Assembly (NCBI GenBank): GCA_002309695.1
Contig: DBXV01000017.1
Span: forward strand, 224,612 to 276,441
DNA length: 51,830 nucleotides
Source: Myxococcales bacterium UBA1203
GTDB lineage: Bacteria; Myxococcota; Myxococcia; Myxococcales; UBA5297
Direction of reading: 5' to 3'
Shown piece by piece: positions 43,339 to 51,278 of the stretch. The stretch's first letter is position 1. Every line of letters starts with the position of its first letter. The notes beneath the pieces are model-generated. The model saw only the letters and a program-made list of their open reading frames with translations. It did not search any database and was not told the DNA's origin. Made by a program: the position numbers and the translations under genes.

Positions 43339-45120
43339 ATGCAGAATAATGGCAGAAAAATTTCAAATGTCCCCGGGGGGTTCTTCAAAACCGCGCCTCT
43401 CTTCATTTCAGCATGCGCATTGTCCATTGCGGGCTTTGCCTGCGGCGGTTCGGAAAAAGAGGATGAACCCGAACCGAAAAACGACGCGGGAATTGTGGTC
43501 GTCAAGGACGGCGGTGTATTCCATACCGATTCAGGTATTATTGAAAGTGATTCCGGTATTACTGAAGATGACGCAGGTATTGTCGAAGATGACGCAGGTA
43601 TTGCGGATGCCAGCATTATTGAAGACGACGCGGGCATTATAGACGCAGGCATTATAGAGGATGACGGGGGAATTATCGGCGACGATGGCGGCGTCATTGA
43701 TATTGACGGAAGTGTCATTGAGCCGGACGCCGGGCCGACTGAGGACGATGATTTTATCGATATTCCCGCCGGGTCATTTACATTTACCCTGGACACGGAA
43801 AATCATCATTCGGGCGATACGGTCAGAGTGGCAGCTTTCCAATTGGGCAGGACTCCGGTCACAGTGGAGGAATTTAAAAAGTGCGTCGCGTCGGGGAACT
43901 GCAGATCGGCGTATTATCATGATTCCCAGGAGGATTCTCATTGTAATTACGGCAATGAAAACCGGAAGAATCATCCCATGAATTGTGTGGAATGGTCCGG
44001 GGCCAAAGAATACTGCGAATGGGCGGGCGGACGTCTGCCGACCGAAGAAGAATGGGAATATGCATCCACCCATATTGGCAAGAAGCGTCTGACGATGACG
44101 TATCCCTGGGGCAGTGACACTCCAACCAGCTCTCTCGCGAATTACAATAAGAATGTTGGTTCGACAACGGATGTCGGGCACTATTCGCCTGCGGGTGACA
44201 GCCCTCTGGGCCTGGTGGATATGGCAGGCAATGTCTATGAGTGGACGAGTTCTGTGTTTTCTTCTTCGACTGGCGGTTATGTACTCAAGGGCGGCTCCTA
44301 TCTGACCGATGCGAACCGTCTGCGCGTCGCGTATCGCTACGGCGACGTTGCCACGTTCTGGGACTACTCCTACGGATTTCGTTGTGCGAAATCAGATATT
44401 ATAGAGGCTGACGGGGGAATTATCGACGAAGATGGCGGTGTCATTGAGCCGGACGCCGGGCCGACTGAGGACGATGATTTTATCGATATTCCCGCCGGGT
44501 CATTTACATTTACCCTGGACACGGAAAATCATCATTCGGGCGATACGGTCACAGTTGCAGCTTTCCAATTGGGCAGGACTCCGGTCACAGTGGAGGAATT
44601 TGAAAAGTGCGTCGCGTCGGGGAACTGCAGATCGGCGTATTATCAGGATTTCCAGGAGAATTCTCTTTGTAATTACGACAATGAATCCCGGAAGAATCAT
44701 CCCATGAATTGTGTGGAATGGTCCGGGGCCAAAGAATACTGCGAATGGGCGGGCGGACGTCTGCCGACAGAAGAAGAATGGGAATATGCATCCACCCATA
44801 TTGGCAAGAAGCGTCTGACGATGACGTATCCCTGGGGCGATGACACTCCAACCAGCTCACTCGCGAATTACAATAAGAATGTCGGTTCGACAACGGAAGT
44901 CGGGCACTATTCGCCTGCGGGTGACAGCCCTCTGGGCCTGGTAGATATGGCAGGCAATGTCTATGAGTGGACGAGTTCTGTGTTTTCTTCTTCGACTGGC
45001 GGTTATGTGCTGAAGGGCGGCTCCTTGCTGAGCGAGGCGAACCGTCTGCGCGTCGTGTATCGCTACGGCGACTATTCCACGTCACGGTACTACGACTACG
45101 GGCTGCGTTGTGCGAAATAG
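43339..45120 (+). CDS. Surface lipoprotein with two near-identical FGE/SUMF1 domains
   Basis: 593 residues from the ATG at 43339 (GGAGG 9 nt upstream; upstream frame is spacer). The lipoprotein signal ends SIAGFAC, followed by GGSEKEDE and a long acidic linker (DSGI, DDAGI, DDGGI repeats, to residue ~135). Two FGE-like domains follow, at about 138-351 and 380-593. They carry IPAGSFTF, GRTPVTVEEF, HPMNCVEWSGAKEYCEWAGGRLPTEEEWEYA (shown here in parts: HPMNCVEW, GGRLPTEEEWEYA), YSPAGDSPLGLVDM and end RCAK. By hand alignment the domains are about 96% identical in DNA until the last ~96 bp, where 17 differences change 11 codons. Catalytic copper-site cysteines of true FGE are not evident, so binding is the likelier role. 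Confidence 0.87.
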   Translation: MQNNGRKISNVPGGFFKTAPLFISACALSIAGFACGGSEKEDEPEPKNDAGIVVVKDGGVFHTDSGIIESDSGITEDDAGIVEDDAGIADASIIEDDAGIIDAGIIEDDGGIIGDDGGVIDIDGSVIEPDAGPTEDDDFIDIPAGSFTFTLDTENHHSGDTVRVAAFQLGRTPVTVEEFKKCVASGNCRSAYYHDSQEDSHCNYGNENRKNHPMNCVEWSGAKEYCEWAGGRLPTEEEWEYASTHIGKKRLTMTYPWGSDTPTSSLANYNKNVGSTTDVGHYSPAGDSPLGLVDMAGNVYEWTSSVFSSSTGGYVLKGGSYLTDANRLRVAYRYGDVATFWDYSYGFRCAKSDIIEADGGIIDEDGGVIEPDAGPTEDDDFIDIPAGSFTFTLDTENHHSGDTVTVAAFQLGRTPVTVEEFEKCVASGNCRSAYYQDFQENSLCNYDNESRKNHPMNCVEWSGAKEYCEWAGGRLPTEEEWEYASTHIGKKRLTMTYPWGDDTPTSSLANYNKNVGSTTEVGHYSPAGDSPLGLVDMAGNVYEWTSSVFSSSTGGYVLKGGSLLSEANRLRVVYRYGDYSTSRYYDYGLRCAK

Positions 45121-45153
45121 TGTCATTTGTTGAATTTTGAATGAACTGAAACT

Positions 45154-45197
45154 GCCCTCCTCCAATTCAATTTGGGGGAGGGCTGTTTGTTTTTTGC
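45154..45197 (+). terminator. Terminator after the twin-FGE gene
   Basis: GCCCTCCTCCAA and TTGGGGGAGGGC flank a short loop and are followed by TGTTTGTTTTTT. Near-identical copies occur at 46445 and 48163. Confidence 0.85.
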
Positions 45198-45199
45198 TT

Positions 45200-45382
45200 C
45201 CCCCATTTTCCTCCTTGACAGCCCTGTTTTGCCTCCTCTATGCGCCGCCGATTTTTTCAACCCCAAGCCGGGCCGGTCGGCTGTTTTCATGGAGGAAATG
45301 CAATGCAGATAAAATTCAACAGAGCGGCTTTTCTCTTTTGTTCTCTGGCACTGGCGGGCTTTGCCTGCGGCGGTTCGGAAAA
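45200..45382 (+). repeat. 183-bp promoter/RBS/signal-peptide cassette, copy 1
   Basis: By my reading this is identical to 46487-46669 (offset 1287). It contains TTGACA (45215-45220), an 18-nt spacer, TATGCG (45239-45244), the GGAGG ribosome-binding site and the first 27 codons, including the lipobox. Confidence 0.9.
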
Positions 45383-46403
45383 AGATGACCCCGAAGACGA
45401 TGCTGGAATTGTCGTCGTCACCGACGGAGGACATGGAGAATCCGACGCGGGGCCTGTCATTTCTGACGGCGGCAGCAAATGCACGCAGGCCGACCAATAC
45501 TGCAATACGGACGACCGCAACGGTATGCGCTGCAAAAACGGCGACTGGGTGGTCTGGACTTGCAATGCAGGAACGTCCTGTTTTCGGGCGGATAATGGCT
45601 ATTTGTCGTGCGTTCCAGATGAATGCCCGACGGGGTCTTTTGGTGAAAGCTGCCAGAAATGCACCTGCAAGCATGGCGTCTGCAATGACGGTAAAAAAGG
45701 CGACGGCAAGTGTCAGGAATGTTCCGGGAAGTATTGGGGCGAGAACTGCGACAAAGAACCCACCTGTGTTCATGGAACGCCGAGTATTGGCATCGATGGA
45801 ACTGGCAAATGCCTTTCCTGTGACGAAGATTATTGGGATATTGATAAAGACTGCGCGGAAACCATCGACGGCTACATGGCTGATAAGGCGGACAGAATTT
45901 ATCCGACGGTCGATATTAACGGTCAGATATGGATGGCTCAGAATATGACCTATAAGACGACCGACTATATCCCGCATAACAAGAACAGCGAAACCTATGG
46001 TTATTTTTATACGTGGGAGGACGCAAAGAAAAACGTATGTCCGGCCGGGTGGCATTTGCCAACCAAGGATGATTTTGACGCTCTGCTCGAATTTGTCGGC
46101 GAAGACCCGAAATCGCGGGCAGCCGCGCTGAAATCGACAGAATGGGTTAGTCAGTACCAGACCGCCACAAACTCGTCCGGCTTTACCGCGCTTCCCGCGG
46201 GCCATTATCATCGCCAGGCCACCGGCAGTTCTTACCGTGAGTTTGGTTTAGGCGCCGGTTTCTGGTCAGATACAGCCTGCGAGACGGATAATGGAACGAA
46301 TGGAATCTACTATCTGGATATTTACAACTACAACGCCCGTATGTATTGTGAAGATTTGAAAGACTATGGGCAGTCCGTTCGCTGTATTCAAGACGCGAAG
46401 TAA
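45303..46403 (+). CDS. FISUMP-domain surface lipoprotein
   Basis: 366 residues from the ATG at 45303 (GGAGG 8 nt upstream). The lipobox is ALAGFAC, then GGSEKDDPEDDAGI. The CTQADQYC...GDWVVWTC module follows with only a short linker, then Cys-rich EGF-like segments (CPTGSFGESCQKCTCKHGVC, CVHGTPSIGIDG) and a C-terminal FISUMP domain (TVDINGQIWMAQNM, VCPAGWHLPTKDDF, GFTALPAGHY, GLGAGFWSDT, SVRCIQDAK). It lacks the DAGI-repeat insert of its neighbours. Its promoter and signal sequence are duplicated in front of the next gene, and its 3' end is duplicated behind it. Confidence 0.85.
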   Translation: MQIKFNRAAFLFCSLALAGFACGGSEKDDPEDDAGIVVVTDGGHGESDAGPVISDGGSKCTQADQYCNTDDRNGMRCKNGDWVVWTCNAGTSCFRADNGYLSCVPDECPTGSFGESCQKCTCKHGVCNDGKKGDGKCQECSGKYWGENCDKEPTCVHGTPSIGIDGTGKCLSCDEDYWDIDKDCAETIDGYMADKADRIYPTVDINGQIWMAQNMTYKTTDYIPHNKNSETYGYFYTWEDAKKNVCPAGWHLPTKDDFDALLEFVGEDPKSRAAALKSTEWVSQYQTATNSSGFTALPAGHYHRQATGSSYREFGLGAGFWSDTACETDNGTNGIYYLDIYNYNARMYCEDLKDYGQSVRCIQDAK

Positions 46404-46444
46404 TCAGATTATTTCGATTATTTCAATAAATCGACAATGCGGAA

Positions 46445-46482
46445 GCCCTCCTCCAATTCAATTTGGGGGAGGGCTTTTTTTG
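46445..46482 (+). terminator. Terminator after the second FISUMP gene
   Basis: Same stem as at 45154 (GCCCTCC...GGAGGGC) followed by a run of seven T. Confidence 0.87.
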
Positions 46483-46486
46483 TTCA

Positions 46487-46669
46487 CCCCCATTTTCCTC
46501 CTTGACAGCCCTGTTTTGCCTCCTCTATGCGCCGCCGATTTTTTCAACCCCAAGCCGGGCCGGTCGGCTGTTTTCATGGAGGAAATGCAATGCAGATAAA
46601 ATTCAACAGAGCGGCTTTTCTCTTTTGTTCTCTGGCACTGGCGGGCTTTGCCTGCGGCGGTTCGGAAAA
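46487..46669 (+). repeat. 183-bp promoter/RBS/signal-peptide cassette, copy 2
   Basis: Identical to 45200-45382. TTGACA lies at 46502-46507 and the start codon at 46590. Confidence 0.9.
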
Positions 46670-48068
46670 GGATGATCCCGAACCGGAGGACGATGCGGGC
46701 ATTGTGGTCGTCACCGACGGCGGGCATGGGATAACGGATGCCGGGCCTGTCGATATTGACGCGGGACCCGTCATTTCTGACGGCGGAAGCGGTCAATGCA
46801 CGCAGGCCGACCAATACTGCAATACAGACGACCGCAACGGCATGCGCTGCAAGAATGGCGACTGGGTGGTCTGGACGTGCGGCGAGGGGAAAACCTGTTC
46901 ACGTGCGGACGATGGCTGGCTGTCGTGCGTTCCCGTGGGCGGGGAAGACGGGGGAATCGACGACGCGGGTATTCATGAGGATGCCGGGTATGACGCCGGT
47001 CTTCACGATGCGGGCATTGAAGACGCGGGAATTCCCGACGGCGGCATTCACGACGCGGGGATTGAAGACGCAGGAATTGAAGACGCAGGCCCTGACGAAT
47101 GTCCCCCCAACCACTTCGGCGCCGATTGTCAGCCCTGTAACTGCGACCACGGCATCTGCGATGAAGGCAAATCAGGTGGCGGCGAATGCCTGAGCTGTAC
47201 CGGGAATTACTGGGGAAAGAATTGTGACAACAATACGATCAACTGCACGCATGGCACGCCGAGCATCGGCATTGAAGGAAACGGCCAATGCGCTTCGTGT
47301 GATGAGCATTGGGATCTCGCCAAAAACTGCTCCGCCTGCAAGCCGGGCTGGGATATTGCCCACAATTGCAGTCAATTAGCGGCAGGCTTTGGCACTGTGA
47401 CCGATGCGGCGGGCAACAGCTACCTGACGACAACGGTCGATGGCATGACGTGGATGGCGGAGAATCTGCGCTATCAGGCAAACGGAATTACCTGTCATGC
47501 AAATACATGGGAGGATCCGAATTTTATCGCGAAATATGGCTGTCTGTATGAATGGGAGACAGTGATGCAGCTTTCCGTAAGCTGCGAAACCGAAGATTGC
47601 ACTGACCAGATTCAGACGAATCATCAGGGGATTTGCCCTCAGGGCTGGCATGTGCCGACCAAAACTGAGATGGAAAAGCTTTTAATCGCAGCCGGCCTGA
47701 CTGACCGGACGGATGAGTATGACGCAACAGTATCGATCAACCTGCGGGCCACAAGCTGGGACAACGGCGCAAGTTTGTATGGTTTTGAGGCTCTTCCCGC
47801 TGGCGAGAGGGACAAAACCTGGTCAGGCTGCACCGGGAGACAATGTTTTTATGGTTTCGGAGAAGAGGCCAATTTCTGGACAGCGGATCAGGGCGTTGAT
47901 CCTGAATACCATAAGCGTGTTGCGACTGAGTTAGATATTGTGGGACATAATAATTATGTCGATGCCAACAATGAAGGCTATATCTCCTGGCCCAGTGGAG
48001 CTCCCTTAACGTCAGACTATGCCTTTTCGCTTCGCTGCGTCAAAAACGCAGATGCGGCGAAGAAATAG
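46590..48068 (+). CDS. FISUMP-domain surface lipoprotein with long DAG linker
   Basis: 492 residues. The first 27 codons are identical to those of the 45303 gene. Beyond them it resembles the 42016 gene: DIDAGPVISDGG, the CTQADQYC...VVWTC module and an expanded DAGI/DAGY/DAGL/DGGI repeat linker (residues ~130-168). EGF-like Cys clusters (CPPNHFGADCQPCNC; CTHGTPSIGIEG) and a C-terminal FISUMP domain (TTTVDGMTWMAENLRY, ICPQGWHVPTKTEM, GFEALPAGE, FGEEANFWTAD, SLRCVKN) follow. It looks like a chimera: promoter and signal from one paralogue, body like another. The terminator at 48163 and a fossil 3' end lie downstream. Confidence 0.85.
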   Translation: MQIKFNRAAFLFCSLALAGFACGGSEKDDPEPEDDAGIVVVTDGGHGITDAGPVDIDAGPVISDGGSGQCTQADQYCNTDDRNGMRCKNGDWVVWTCGEGKTCSRADDGWLSCVPVGGEDGGIDDAGIHEDAGYDAGLHDAGIEDAGIPDGGIHDAGIEDAGIEDAGPDECPPNHFGADCQPCNCDHGICDEGKSGGGECLSCTGNYWGKNCDNNTINCTHGTPSIGIEGNGQCASCDEHWDLAKNCSACKPGWDIAHNCSQLAAGFGTVTDAAGNSYLTTTVDGMTWMAENLRYQANGITCHANTWEDPNFIAKYGCLYEWETVMQLSVSCETEDCTDQIQTNHQGICPQGWHVPTKTEMEKLLIAAGLTDRTDEYDATVSINLRATSWDNGASLYGFEALPAGERDKTWSGCTGRQCFYGFGEEANFWTADQGVDPEYHKRVATELDIVGHNNYVDANNEGYISWPSGAPLTSDYAFSLRCVKNADAAKK

Positions 48069-48100
48069 ACCTCATTCCGCCCTGAAAGTTTCCAGGGCTG

Positions 48101-48135
48101 TCCGTTCGCTGTATTCAAGACGCGAAGTAATCAGA
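48101..48135 (+). pseudogene. Fossil 3' end of the 45303-type FISUMP gene
   Basis: Matches 46373-46407: it encodes SVRCIQDAK and a stop in the right order but has no upstream frame. Matching continues through the terminator to about 48193 with one 9-bp deletion. It is the leftover tail of a duplicated gene whose body is now the 46590 gene. Confidence 0.8.
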
Positions 48136-48162
48136 TTATTTCAATAAATCGACAATGCGGAA

Positions 48163-48204
48163 GCCCTCCTCCAATTCAATTTGGGGGAGGGCTGTTTGTA
48201 TTTT
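48163..48204 (+). terminator. Terminator, third copy of the GCCCTCCTCC hairpin
   Basis: GCCCTCC...GGAGGGC followed by TGTTTGTATTTT. It came with the fossil gene end and now serves the 46590 gene. Confidence 0.82.
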
Positions 48205-48207
48205 CGT

Positions 48208-48280
48208 CTCACCCCAAATCCCTCTCCAAAGGAGAGAGGTGCTTTCAAAAAATTCCTCTCTCCATTCCGGAGAGGCTTAA
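48208..48280 (+). repeat. Two CCTCTCC palindromes before the ankyrin gene
   Basis: CTCACCCC...CCCTCTCCAAAGGAGAGAGG and then CCTCTCTCCATTCCGGAGAGG. The second, with the following TTAATGAACAAG leader, recurs at 51643-51680 ahead of the paralogous ankyrin gene. Confidence 0.7.
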
Positions 48281-48301
48281 TGAACAAGGAAGGTGAATCA
48301 A

Positions 48302-49537
48302 ATGAAGAAGCTGCACGTTTTGCTTGTTTCTCTGCTGGTGATGTTTTCCTTTCAAACGAATCTCTATGCCGACCCAACGTATGAGTTGTTTGCGGCCAGC
48401 CAGGCGGGGAGACTGGATCTTGTAAAAGCCCTTGTAGCGAGGGGCGTAAATGTGAATGTTAAGGATGATGAAGGCAGTACGCCTTTAATGCTCGCCAGCC
48501 AGGAAGGGCATCTGGATGTTGTAAAATTCCTCGTAGCCATTGGTGCTGATGTTAAGGCCGGAGATGATAATGGCTGGACGTCTTTAATCGCCGCCAGCTT
48601 TAACGGGAACACGGAGGTTGCAAAATTCCTCGCAGCCAATGGATCTGATATTAATGCAGTAAATAAGAACGGCCAGACGGCTTTAATGGCCGCCAGCTAT
48701 AGCGGGCACCTGGAAATTGTAAAAGCTCTTGCAGCCAATGGAGCTGATATTGACGTAAAAAATAAGGACGGCGCTACGGCTTTAATATCCGCCAGCTATA
48801 AGGGGCACCTGGAAATTGTAAAATTCCTGATATCGAAGGGCGCGGATATGAACGCAAGAAATAACAGCGACTGGACGGCTTTAATGGCCGCCTGCCAGGA
48901 AGGGAAACTGGATGTTGCAAAGTTTCTGATATCGAAGGGCGCCGATGTTAATGCTAAAACGAAAGACGGGAATACGGTTTTGATGTCCGCCAGCAAAGAT
49001 GGGCACCTGGAAGTTGTCAAATTGCTTGCAGCCAGTGGAGCTGATGTTAACGCGAAAAAAAATAATGGGGGAACGGCTTTAATATACGCCAGCAATAAGG
49101 GACATCTGGAAGTTGTAAAATTCCTTGCAGGCAAGGGAGCAGATATTAACGCAAAAAATAATGACGGCTGGACGGCTTTAATGGCCGCCAGCGCCAGCGG
49201 GCACCTGGAGATTGCGAAATTTCTCGTCACCAAGGGTGCCGATGTTAATGCTAAAACGAAAGACGGGAATACGATTTTGATGGCCGCCGGCAGAGATGGG
49301 CACCTGGAAGTTGTCAAATTGCTTGTATCGAAGGGCGCCGATGTTAACGCAAAAAATAATAGTGGAGGAACGGCTTTAATGTTCGCCAGCCATGCGGGGA
49401 AACTGGAAGTTGTAAAATTCCTCATATCCAAGGGCGCCGATGTTAAGGCTAAAGGTAATGATGGTACGAATGCGTTGATGTTTTCAAAAGACCCGGAAAT
49501 CCGCAAAGTATTAATGAATGCCATGACGGGTGACTGA
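48302..49537 (+). CDS. Exported ankyrin-repeat protein
   Basis: 411 residues from the ATG at 48302 (GGAAGG 8 nt upstream; a GTG three codons earlier is less likely). A signal peptide (MKKLHVLLVSLLVMFSF, cleavage after LYA) is followed by about twelve 33-residue ankyrin repeats filling the whole mature protein; the first and last are degenerate. Repeats 6-8 and 9-11 form a 297-bp (three-repeat) duplication, marked by GCTAAAACGAAAGACGG at 48952 and 49249. No other domain is present, so it should be a periplasmic or secreted binding scaffold. A paralogue starts at 51693. Confidence 0.93.
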   Translation: MKKLHVLLVSLLVMFSFQTNLYADPTYELFAASQAGRLDLVKALVARGVNVNVKDDEGSTPLMLASQEGHLDVVKFLVAIGADVKAGDDNGWTSLIAASFNGNTEVAKFLAANGSDINAVNKNGQTALMAASYSGHLEIVKALAANGADIDVKNKDGATALISASYKGHLEIVKFLISKGADMNARNNSDWTALMAACQEGKLDVAKFLISKGADVNAKTKDGNTVLMSASKDGHLEVVKLLAASGADVNAKKNNGGTALIYASNKGHLEVVKFLAGKGADINAKNNDGWTALMAASASGHLEIAKFLVTKGADVNAKTKDGNTILMAAGRDGHLEVVKLLVSKGADVNAKNNSGGTALMFASHAGKLEVVKFLISKGADVKAKGNDGTNALMFSKDPEIRKVLMNAMTGD

Positions 49538-49574
49538 AAATAGCCCGGCGGATAACCTCATCAGGCTGCCTTGA

Positions 49575-49620
49575 CCTCACCCCCCCCGCCCCCCTCTCCA
49601 TAAATGGCGCGGGGGAGTTT
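49575..49620 (+). repeat. Poly-C palindromic element, copy upstream of the HEPN-like gene
   Basis: CCTCAC followed by eight C, G, six C, TCTCCATAAATGGCG and a G-run. It matches 51279-51323 except for homopolymer length and a base or two. It probably also ends the ankyrin transcript. Confidence 0.75.
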
Positions 49621-49647
49621 TTCGAATTAATAAGAGGTTATAAATAC

Positions 49648-51222
49648 ATGGGATATCCGCTATCCACCTTCCAGCAACTGGCCCGCCTCTGCAAGGACGA
49701 ACCCTTCGTGAAGAAGGAGTTCGACCGTTTCCGTGTAGTCGCCATCATCGTCCATGCCCCCGATGACGACGACTTCCGGAGACATCTCAAGTATAGCTTC
49801 GAGCACCTCCACAAGGTCACCGACAAAGGTTTCGCCTTCCTCACCTTTATCAACCCACCTTCCCAGTGGGTCGAGGAACACTGGGCCTGGATGAGGACGA
49901 GGGAGTGGCTCTCGGTCGGCAACGGACTGGACGACGACGGTGAGTTCGTCAGGGCCCTGAGGCGCAGGCTGGACCTCCCGGACAGCCCGTGCCTGGTACT
50001 TACCGGAAACCTCCTCTCGGACAGGTACATCATCCTTCCCACCTCGAAGGATAAGGTCGTTCCCCAGATGGAGGCTATCTCCTGGTTCGTCAAAGCCAAT
50101 CGGGGAGACCGCCCCATAGACGAAAGGGATTTCCTTCGATTTCTCCGCAGACTTGGGACTGCCTTCGAGGAGTCCACCGCCGACGGGCAGTCGCTGGCAA
50201 GGAACATAGCCGACCTGACTGCCGTGAAGGCGCTCACAGGCGTCGGCGCCGCAGGAGGAGAGTGGGAGAGGCAAAAACTGAGAACAGAGGCGCACGACTA
50301 CGTGAGGGCGGCGCTCCGGAAGCTCTGGAAAGCGTGGAAGAGCGGCTCGGAAGACAGCGGCTCGGAAGACAGCGGCTCGGAAGACCTGGCATACAAGGCG
50401 CCTGACCGCTTCTGCGAATACCTCGGCTTCATTCTGGAGACGGACAGGGGCGGCGCTCCCGAAAGGCTGCGCATGGTGCCGCGGGACGGATTCGAGCCGT
50501 TGACCTTTGGGTGCGCGATGATGGTGCCGCGGATGGTGCCGCGGGACGGATACCCCATCCCGGAGCGCATGCTTGAGGTCGTGGAGCCCAACACCCGGAT
50601 ATACCTTGCCAACTTCAGCAGGCTGGTTCCCCTGTACATGCAGCATGCCCCCCTCGGCGAGAGGAACGCCATCGACCTGGACGGCCTGTCGCCCTCGGGC
50701 ATGACACTGGATTTCTCGCCCCTCGGCACTTACCTCGGCAAGGCCGTCGAGGAAGAGATGAACGCCTCCCTGGTGCAGTGGGCCCGCAAGATCAAGGGCG
50801 TGCACATGCCCAGCTACTACCGCCGCTACGAGGAAGACCTCGGAGACGAGTGCAGGGTCTACACAAGCCGGACAAGATTCATCAAACTCAACGATAAGGG
50901 GAAAATCTTCAAGACGGATTTCAAGACGGAGTACTACGACCGCGCCTTTACTATGGGCGAGGTCCTCAGCGTCCTGAGGGTACTGAGGGATGAAATGGAT
51001 GAAATGATGGCCCGCCAGATGGAGCCGTTCTGCAGCGACCCATACATCGACAGCTTCGTCGAAAATAGGAACCGGGCGTGCCACCAGGGCATCTTCAAGC
51101 GCGATCAGTTCGACAGTATGTATAAGGAATTCATGGGGGTGATGGACAGGGAGCTCCCTGTGATGGTCGACCTCAAGAATTCCCTACGCGCCCCTCACGA
51201 CCCCCTCTATCCCCCCAGGTAA
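49648..51222 (+). CDS. Unknown 524-residue protein with C-terminal HEPN-like motif
   Basis: No signal peptide or membrane segment, so cytoplasmic. GAGG lies about 12 nt before the ATG. Residues ~1-140 form an alpha/beta domain (FRVVAIIVHAPDDDDF, GFAFLTFINPPSQWV, PCLVLTGNL), unassigned. Residues ~230-250 hold a perfect three-fold SGSED repeat, and ~276-301 hold two copies of MVPRDG(F/Y). The C terminus has R474-N-R-A-C-H479 followed by a helix-rich tail, the R-x4-H pattern of HEPN RNases and related domains. Codon use is rich in AGG and in C- or G-ending codons and looks unlike the adjacent ankyrin gene. The gene is bracketed by two copies of one palindromic element, suggesting acquisition. 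A defence or toxin role is conjecture. Confidence 0.7.
   Translation: MGYPLSTFQQLARLCKDEPFVKKEFDRFRVVAIIVHAPDDDDFRRHLKYSFEHLHKVTDKGFAFLTFINPPSQWVEEHWAWMRTREWLSVGNGLDDDGEFVRALRRRLDLPDSPCLVLTGNLLSDRYIILPTSKDKVVPQMEAISWFVKANRGDRPIDERDFLRFLRRLGTAFEESTADGQSLARNIADLTAVKALTGVGAAGGEWERQKLRTEAHDYVRAALRKLWKAWKSGSEDSGSEDSGSEDLAYKAPDRFCEYLGFILETDRGGAPERLRMVPRDGFEPLTFGCAMMVPRMVPRDGYPIPERMLEVVEPNTRIYLANFSRLVPLYMQHAPLGERNAIDLDGLSPSGMTLDFSPLGTYLGKAVEEEMNASLVQWARKIKGVHMPSYYRRYEEDLGDECRVYTSRTRFIKLNDKGKIFKTDFKTEYYDRAFTMGEVLSVLRVLRDEMDEMMARQMEPFCSDPYIDSFVENRNRACHQGIFKRDQFDSMYKEFMGVMDRELPVMVDLKNSLRAPHDPLYPPR
50341..50385 (+). repeat. Three perfect 15-bp tandem repeats
   Basis: AGCGGCTCGGAAGAC occurs three times without interruption, encoding SGSED x3 within the HEPN-like gene. 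Length change by whole units would keep the frame. Confidence 0.95.
50474..50550 (-). repeat. tRNA 3'-end-like repeats, antisense inside a gene
   Basis: Read on the minus strand, 50516 to 50474 resembles the 3' half of a tRNA: CCCAAAGGTC, a T-arm ACGG-CTCGAAT-CCGT, a CCGCGGC acceptor strand and ACCA. The acceptor/CCA part recurs at 50522-50532 and 50534-50550. No matching 5' half is present. Confidence 0.6.
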
Positions 51223-51278
51223 TAATTTTGGATGGATTTATTTGGGAATTATGTAGTTGAGTACATCTCACTTTGTCG

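Noticed and set aside
42016..48068. A complete diversity-generating retroelement
   Set aside because: No reverse transcriptase, accessory gene or template repeat is visible in the window; only the target-like domains and a variable segment are seen.
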